Source: Candidatus Dojkabacteria bacterium (GTDB lineage Bacteria; Patescibacteriota; Dojkabacteria; J137). Taken from it: a DNA stretch of 12,857 nucleotides. The position numbers and the translations under genes were made by a program. The notes under the pieces were generated by a model. The model did not search any database. It was given only the letters and a program-made list of their open reading frames with translations, and was not told the origin of the DNA. Numbering within the stretch: position 1 is the first letter of the stretch; every line of letters starts with the position of its first letter. The DNA lies in contig JAGQLJ010000067.1 of the NCBI GenBank assembly GCA_020429495.1, positions 1-12,857 on the forward strand, given 5' to 3'. Below are positions 5,652-10,900 of the stretch, in pieces.

Positions 5652-6200
5652 ATGGAATTCAAAAAAGTTTCAAAAAATAGTATACAAATCAAACCTACAA
5701 ACTCTCTAAAAGTAATGCTAGAGATAAAAGATGATGGTTATTATTCTATAAAAGTTGTTGAAGGAGATGATATTTCATCATTAGAAAGACCAGGTGAATA
5801 TGGAATCAAAGGGTTACATTTTGTTTTATTAGAAGATAAAACTGAAGATTTTATGGGTAAGCCAAATGTTGCTTCAGTTTCAGATACCTTATACCTTAAT
5901 ATTGTAATTTTAGGTAAAAATTTTGAGCTTTCAAAAGAAGCAATTGATAAGATGCCAGATGCTAATATTGTTGTTGCGCCTTTTGTGAATGATGCAAAAT
6001 TAAAATCTATCTTGCGAAAAATTGGTCCAGAATTTATAGTTTTTGTAGAAGAGTTTGCGGGATTTAGTGCAGATGAAAAAGCAAAAGCTAATATCCAAAG
6101 TGATTTTCCAATCGCTTCTGAAGATTCAAAGATTAATATTTCAGAAAAAGATCTGAGTGAAGATGAAGATTCATCAACAGTTTCATATTTATTAAAATAA
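5652..6200 (+). CDS. Metallo-beta-lactamase-fold-like protein lacking metal ligands (putative pseudoenzyme)
   Basis: This 182-residue protein is not a named family I can identify with confidence. It resembles the UlaG-like branch of the MBL fold: MEFKKVSKNSIQIK at the N-terminus, RPGEYGIKGLH at 46-56 (compare the GPGEYEIKGV signature), a TLYLNIVILGK strand at 79-89, DANIVVAPF at 103-111, and KIGPEFIVFVEEF at 123-135. Positions where active members carry HLGD and IPMHY read ILGK and IVFVE, and no HxHxDH motif is present, so the metal site appears lost. The acidic Ser-rich tail (about 155-177) looks disordered. ATG at 5652 is preferred; an adjacent upstream TTG at 5649 would add one residue. 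It ends 6 bp before dnaB, implying co-transcription and possibly a replication-linked, non-catalytic role (inference). Confidence 0.7.
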   Translation: MEFKKVSKNSIQIKPTNSLKVMLEIKDDGYYSIKVVEGDDISSLERPGEYGIKGLHFVLLEDKTEDFMGKPNVASVSDTLYLNIVILGKNFELSKEAIDKMPDANIVVAPFVNDAKLKSILRKIGPEFIVFVEEFAGFSADEKAKANIQSDFPIASEDSKINISEKDLSEDEDSSTVSYLLK

Positions 6201-6206
6201 TAAATC

Positions 6207-7520
6207 TTGGCAGATAGAATTCCTCCTCAAAATTTAGAAGCAGAGAGAGCAGTTATAGGATCTGTTCTAATTGATAATGAGGTAACAGATAAAGTTGCGG
6301 ATGTTCTTAAGCCAGAATTCTTTTACGATCCCAAACATCAAATAATCTTTGAGGCAATGATAAATCTTTATAGGACATCAAGTCCTATTGATGTTTTAAC
6401 ACTAACTGCAGAACTTAAGAAAACAAAAAAGTTTAAACAAATTGGTGGTGGAGTATATCTTTCAGAAATTATTTCAGAAGTTCCAACTTCAGCAAATGTA
6501 GGTAAATATGCAGAAATTGTTAGAGAAATGTTCATTAGAAGAAGTCTTATAACTTTTGGGGCTCAGCTAGATGAACAATCTAGAAACGAGTCCGAAAGCA
6601 TTGAAGATATACTAGGTGGAGTAGAGCAGCACGTTGTTGAGCTATCTAAAGACAATACTAAACAGGATTTTCTTGATTCAGCAACATTACTAGAGCTTCA
6701 AATGAAGAAAGCAGACGAGTATGCCAAAAATCCTGATGCGCTAAGAGGTTTGCCAAGTGGATTTAGAAATGTTGATAAAATTTTAGGAGGCTTTCATACA
6801 TCTGACTTGGTTATACTTGCCGCAAGACCCGGAACTGGAAAAAGTGCTTTTGCATTTAATATTGCAAGAAATGTGGCAGTAAATGAAAAGAAAACTGTAG
6901 CAATATTTTCTCTTGAGATGCCTGCGTTACAGGTTATGGAGAGAATGCTTTCTCAACAAATTCAAGTCGACCTTTGGAATATTAGAATGGGAAAAATGAC
7001 AGATCAAGAGTTTAAAAGATATCCTGAAGGTGCAGGTAAACTATCTGAAGCAAATATATTAATTGATGAAACTCCTGGAATATCAATTATGCAGCTTAGA
7101 AGTAAGGCAAGAAGACTTATGTTAGAGAAGGGGTTAGATATGATAATTATTGATTATCTGCAGCTGATGCAAGCAAGAGAAATAGAAAATAGAGCACAGG
7201 CGGTTGGTGAAATGTCGAGGTCTTTAAAGATTCTTGCAAGAGAGCTGGAAATTCCAGTTATCTGTTTATCTCAGCTTAACCGAGCGGTAGAGAATAGATC
7301 AGATAGAACTCCACAGCTTTCAGATTTGAGAGAATCTGGATCTATTGAGCAAGATGCAGATGTTGTAATGTTTTTAAATAGAGAAGCTCAAGTTGATGAT
7401 GACGAAGAGGAAGATGAGCCAATTATCCATTTTACTGTAGCAAAACATAGGAACGGGCCAATTGGAAGTTCTAAACTTAAATTTATTGGATCTCAACAGA
7501 GATATATAGAAGTTGAATAA
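6207..7520 (+). CDS. dnaB: Replicative DNA helicase DnaB
   Basis: DnaB is the hexameric ring helicase that unwinds DNA at the replication fork. The start is TTG, supported because the encoded N-terminus (ADRIPPQNLEAERAVIGS) begins where family members begin. The N-terminal domain (1-100) is followed by a helical linker (about 160-175) and the RecA-like domain. Walker A is ARPGTGKS (206-213, K212), the catalytic Glu lies in FSLEM (E237), Walker B is IIIDYLQL (313-320, D316), and VICLSQLNRAVENR and SDLRESGSIEQDADVV are intact. The arginine finger lies in KHRNGP (R415). Length (437) is normal and there is no intein, which often interrupts dnaB genes. There is no Shine-Dalgarno sequence before the TTG, so translation may couple to the preceding gene 6 bp upstream. 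Confidence 0.97.
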   Translation: MADRIPPQNLEAERAVIGSVLIDNEVTDKVADVLKPEFFYDPKHQIIFEAMINLYRTSSPIDVLTLTAELKKTKKFKQIGGGVYLSEIISEVPTSANVGKYAEIVREMFIRRSLITFGAQLDEQSRNESESIEDILGGVEQHVVELSKDNTKQDFLDSATLLELQMKKADEYAKNPDALRGLPSGFRNVDKILGGFHTSDLVILAARPGTGKSAFAFNIARNVAVNEKKTVAIFSLEMPALQVMERMLSQQIQVDLWNIRMGKMTDQEFKRYPEGAGKLSEANILIDETPGISIMQLRSKARRLMLEKGLDMIIIDYLQLMQAREIENRAQAVGEMSRSLKILARELEIPVICLSQLNRAVENRSDRTPQLSDLRESGSIEQDADVVMFLNREAQVDDDEEEDEPIIHFTVAKHRNGPIGSSKLKFIGSQQRYIEVE

Positions 7521-7533
7521 GTAGCCGTTATAA

Positions 7534-7573
7534 ATAGTAATTCATAGTTGTTTATAGTAATTTATAAGTCCCA
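7534..7573 (+). repeat. Ten-nt tandem repeat after dnaB
   Basis: Four 10-nt units read ATAGTAATTC, ATAGTTGTTT, ATAGTAATTT and a decayed ATAAGTCCCA, starting 13 bases after the dnaB stop. TAG or TAA occurs in each unit, and because 10 leaves remainder 1 on division by 3 the stops cycle through all frames. This matches the behaviour of the 7-nt spacers elsewhere in the window. Confidence 0.6.
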
Positions 7574-7574
7574 T

Positions 7575-7583
7575 TGGTATAAT
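7575..7583 (+). promoter_or_regulatory. Extended -10 promoter, probably for tRNA-Leu
   Basis: TGGTATAAT is a perfect extended -10 element (TG, one base, TATAAT at 7578-7583). No clear -35 box is present at 16-18 bp upstream, but extended -10 promoters often work without one. Initiation would fall near 7590, giving a leader of about 115 nt before the tRNA that includes two hairpins. Confidence 0.55.
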
Positions 7584-7587
7584 TCGA

Positions 7588-7605
7588 TTGTTAAATAATT
7601 AACAA
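7588..7605. promoter_or_regulatory. Operator-like dyad TTGTTAA-N4-TTAACAA over the predicted start site
   Basis: A perfect 7-bp inverted repeat with a 4-base spacer spans the predicted transcription start of the tRNA promoter. It has the size of a repressor half-site pair but could equally be the first of the stem-loops in this stretch. Confidence 0.4.
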
Positions 7606-7649
7606 ATCCCGATACGACTACAAATCAAAGATTTGTGTCTACCGGGATT
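7605..7649. repeat. Imperfect hairpin upstream of tRNA-Leu (hairpin 1)
   Basis: Outer stem AATCCCG (7605-7611) pairs with CGGGATT (7643-7649). Inner stem ACAAATC (7620-7626) pairs with GATTTGT (7630-7636) around an AAA loop. The middle pairs partially (GAC/GTC and TA/TA with bulges). There is no T-tract after it, so it is not a typical terminator for dnaB. If the upstream -10 is used, it lies in the tRNA leader. Confidence 0.6.
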
Positions 7650-7651
7650 AA

Positions 7652-7700
7652 TTAAACCTAATTCTTTTACTGCACTTCGTTCGTAAAAGTAAAGGTTTAA
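7652..7700. repeat. Hairpin upstream of tRNA-Leu (hairpin 2)
   Basis: TTAAACCT (7652-7659) pairs with AGGTTTAA (7693-7700), and inside it CTTTTAC (7664-7670) pairs with GTAAAAG (7683-7689). The loop contains CTTCGTTCG, which on the other strand reads CGAACGAAG, sharing an ACGAAG core with loops downstream of the tRNA. It ends 5 bp before the mature tRNA 5' end. Confidence 0.6.
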
Positions 7701-7705
7701 GTTAA

Positions 7706-7791
7706 GCCGAAGTGGTGGAACTGGTAGACACGCCGGACTCAAAATCCGGTGGAGGTTATACTTCGTGAGGGTTCGAGTCCCTCCTTCGGTA
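7706..7791 (+). tRNA. tRNA-Leu(CAA)
   Basis: An 86-nt class II tRNA decoding UUG. Acceptor stem GCCGAAG (7706-7712) pairs with CTTCGGT (7784-7790), with G-U at the first pair. The D arm has GTG and CAC stems around GAACTGGTAGA. The anticodon stem CCGGA/TCCGG encloses the loop CTCAAAA with anticodon CAA (7740-7742). The long variable arm has a GAGG/CTTC stem, and the T arm is GAGGG TTCGAGT CCCTC. The discriminator is A73, as leucyl-tRNA synthetase requires. CCA is not encoded. The long variable arm and A73 agree with the leucine assignment. Confidence 0.95.
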
Positions 7792-7792
7792 T
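7775..7792 (+). repeat. 18-bp direct repeat, copy 1 (3' end of tRNA-Leu)
   Basis: GAGTCCCTCCTTCGGTAT covers the T-loop end, 3' T-stem, 3' acceptor strand, discriminator and one further base. An identical copy occurs at 7961-7978, starting 186 bp downstream. Identity ends on both sides. tRNA 3' ends are classic attachment sites of tyrosine integrases. Confidence 0.85.
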
Positions 7793-7830
7793 GAAAAAGT
7801 TTGCTAACGAAGTTAGCGAATTTTTTCATA
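7790..7830 (+). terminator. Hairpin terminator directly after tRNA-Leu
   Basis: A 19-bp stem, 7790-7808 with 7812-7830, closes on a GAA loop (C-GAA-G triloop) and pairs completely with two G-T wobbles. Six T residues are in the 3' arm (7821-7826), so transcript release could occur inside the stem after the GCTAAC/GTTAGC core forms. The stem's first bases overlap the tRNA 3' end, so it may also define the 3' processing boundary. Confidence 0.65.
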
Positions 7831-7860
7831 ATTAATTGAGGCGAGAACCGACGGTTCGAC

Positions 7861-7903
7861 TCTGATTTTCTACACGAGGTAACGAGTGCAAAGAAAATCG
7901 AGA
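7861..7903. repeat. Hairpin downstream of tRNA-Leu (hairpin 4)
   Basis: GATTTTCT (7864-7871) pairs with AGAAAATC (7892-7899). CAC/GTG (7873-7875, 7886-7888) pairs inside, and TCT/AGA (7861-7863, 7901-7903) outside a one-base bulge. The loop carries ACGAGG and AACGAG. A short perfect hairpin GAACC-GAC-GGTTC (7845-7857) lies immediately before it. The 7831-7978 stretch has no coding potential that I can see. Confidence 0.5.
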
Positions 7904-7917
7904 TCCTTTTTCAATAA

Positions 7918-7946
7918 GATCATTGCGACGAAGGAGCAATATGATC
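7918..7946. repeat. Hairpin downstream of tRNA-Leu (hairpin 5)
   Basis: GATCATTGC (7918-7926) pairs with GCAA plus TGATC (7936-7939 and 7942-7946) across a two-base bulge. The loop GACGAAGGA again has an ACGAAG core. It lies 14 bp before the second copy of the tRNA 3' end. Confidence 0.5.
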
Positions 7947-7960
7947 GCATTGGAATAAGG

Positions 7961-7978
7961 GAGTCCCTCCTTCGGTAT
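7961..7978 (+). repeat. 18-bp direct repeat, copy 2 (att-like tRNA-Leu 3' fragment)
   Basis: This is identical to 7775-7792. It is not preceded by any other part of a tRNA, so it is an isolated 3' fragment. Its last base directly adjoins the stop codon of the large surface-protein gene (7979-7981, minus strand). Confidence 0.85.
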
Positions 7979-10900
7979 TTATAGAACTCCAAACTTTGCC
8001 ACATTATTTTCTGAAGTATTTGTAGATTTTTCTAATCCAATTTTTAAGCTAGCACTGTTTAAATCATTTATTGAAATATTTTGATTTTCAGAGTCTGGTA
8101 TAGAATACTTATCTGAACTAATCATCAACTTAAAATTACCTTTTTTATTTTTTATTAAAAATCTACCTTTAGCATCTGTAACAGTTATTTCTTCAATTTT
8201 ATTATTGTTAGTATTTATTACTCTAACTATTGCTCCCGAAATTCTTGAGTTATCAGAAGTATCGAATAAATAACCCCATGGAGCGGCAAATAAAATTGAT
8301 TTGAAGGTATAAAGTATTGCTGACAAAATAAACATTGCAAGTATAAATAAGTTCAGTGCTACTTGTGCATTAATAAATGATATTATTGCAATAGCAAATC
8401 CAACAAAGAATAACCCTTGCCAAATACTCATTAGTCTTTTTCTTAAGGACTTTTGAATTTGTTTGAAAATAGAATTTATTTTTATATTTCCAAAAGTAAG
8501 TTCAAAATCTTTAATGAGCAAATCTTCGTCTTTACTAATATGTATTTGTTCACTTTTGTTTTGATACTCTGTGTGTTTAATTTCTAGCTTATAGTCTCCT
8601 AAATCTGCAATAAATCCATACTGACCTTTGAAGTCTGTAATTGTTTCTCTTAGATATTGATTGTCAGAAGAGTAAAGTCTTATTGTTGCTAATGATACTG
8701 GTGACATAGTATCCTTATCATAAATAATCCCCCATTGTTTCTTTTTACTAAAAATATTTTTAATAGCAATTAATCCTAATAATATTACTTTTGGGTATGC
8801 AAATAATGAAAGCAGAGTAGCTGTAGCAATTACTGTAGCAGGAACTGACTCTGGGTTTTCTGAAATAAACTTTACAAATTCTTGGGCAATAATTTTGGAA
8901 TCTTTGTAAACATCTTCTGCAGAAGCAGAGACATCATTAGGCAATTCATTGTCATTATTTGTGTCTAAGTTATCTAAATTTTCTATTGGGCTATTAGTTG
9001 AAATATCTTCGTTTTGTGTATTCCCTTGATTTATTGAGTCTGAGACTACTATACTATTTTCTGGATTAGTTGCACCTTGCTCAACTACTACTGCACCTTC
9101 TTGCTCTACTGTAAATGCAACAGCTCCATTATTAATATAAATATAATCAGATTCTAATGCAGATGAATCAATAGTTTTAGCCCTAACAAAATATGTTCCT
9201 GCACCCAAAACTTGTCCCTCTGTACCTATAATATATTGACCATCACTAGGAGGTTGTCCCACAGTGAATTCAGCTTCTCCTTGATTTAGAAGTCCTGATT
9301 TATATATCACCTCTGGATCGTTAAACACATTTGAATTATCAATTTCTATTTGAAAATAGAGTTGTTCAGTTGGGTTTTTGTCGGATAGGTTTAATTTAAT
9401 AGTAGGATTTGATGTGCTGGAAGAGCCTGTGGATGAGCCACCACTACTTGTATTCCCATCATTATTTTTGATTATAACTTCTGCTGGAGGTTCTGGTACG
9501 TATTCTAAAGGTGCATCAGAGTTTGCATTACTTGTAGAAACTGTGAAAGATACTGAGCTTCCATTAGGAACTAAGTATGGAGAAGTTAAATCGGATGAAT
9601 CGATTGCTCTAACTTTCCAATAGTAATCTCCTGCTGCTAAAATTTGACCTGCATTGCCTGTGTAGTAAGTACCACCATTTGCATCTTGTCCAACAGTAAA
9701 TGATCTAGCTCCTATATCCCCTAAAGCAGATTCATAGTTGAGAATTACACTAGAAAAAGATGAGTTTTTTGAGATTTGAATTCTATATTTAACTTGATCC
9801 AAATCAATATCTGAAAGATTGAATGTAAATGTTGGTTGATTAATCTGAATCACAGAACTATTAAGGACTGTAGAAGGACCAGGGCTAGATGGAGTCTCTG
9901 GTGCATTACCACCTACAGTAAAGGCTACAGCCCCGCCATTTGCATTAGTATATGACGATTCAACTCCATTATTATCTATTGCTTTAACTCTCCAATAATA
10001 ATCATTATTATTTAAATCCATTCCAACAGAGCCATGAAAATACGATCCACCATTCAAAGACTGTCCAACAGTAAATGTTGCCGCACCTTGTGCCCCTAGA
10101 GTAGATGTAAAACTAGCTGCAAGAGAAGAGTAATCACTTACTGTAGAGATATCAATACTATATTTAACAGTGTCAGATAGATCAGGATCGCTTAAATTAA
10201 ATGTAAATGTTGGTGATGTATCGCTAGTTAAGCTACCACTTATAAGTCCTGCTGGCCCAAGGCTTGTAGGTGCATCAGGTGGATTAGAAACTATGAAGGC
10301 AATACCTCCAAATGCTGCAGCTGCATATGCAGATTCTTCACTATTATTATCTATTGCTTTGACTCTCCAATAATAGCCTCCACTGCCTAAAGATTGTCCA
10401 GAGCTACCAATTGTATAACTTCCACTTCCAACTGCTTGACCAACAGTAAAGTTTGATACTCCTTGAGCTCTTAAATCAGATGTATAGTCTACAACTTGAG
10501 TAGAAAAATCACTGACTATTGAAATCTGTATCCTATATTTAACAGTATCCCCAGCATTAGGGTCATCAAGGGTAAAATATAAATTGGGTTGTCCATTAGT
10601 TGAGTTTGAACCATCAATTTTATTAGCAGGTCCAAAAGAATATGGAAGATTAGGTGTGCCAGCAACTACGAAAGCAATAGATCCAGAATTTGCAGTTGAG
10701 TATGCAGATTCTGCTGCACTATTATCAATGGTTTTTACTCGCCAGTAGTAGTTGCCACTTGAAAGAGTTTGTCCACTTGAACCAGCAGTATATGTTCCAC
10801 TACCCACAGCTTGCCCTACAGTAAAACTTTTACTTCCTGCAGAAGCTAGAGCAGAGGTGTAATCTACCAAAATATTAGAGAAATCATTAGTATCAGAAAT

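Noticed and set aside
7599..7829. 76-residue minus-strand open frame over the tRNA-Leu region
   Set aside because: It runs antisense through the tRNA and its flanking hairpins, and its sequence is the familiar spurious translation of a tRNA complement (GGTRTLTK-type). There is no start context or homology.
7853..7862. GGTTCGACTC as a remnant tRNA T-arm
   Set aside because: It resembles the T-loop consensus, but the flanking bases cannot form a T-stem. It pairs better as the GAACC-GAC-GGTTC mini-hairpin.
7961..7978. Second functional tRNA gene
   Set aside because: Only the last part of the T arm, the 3' acceptor strand and discriminator are duplicated; there is no anticodon arm, D arm or 5' acceptor strand upstream.
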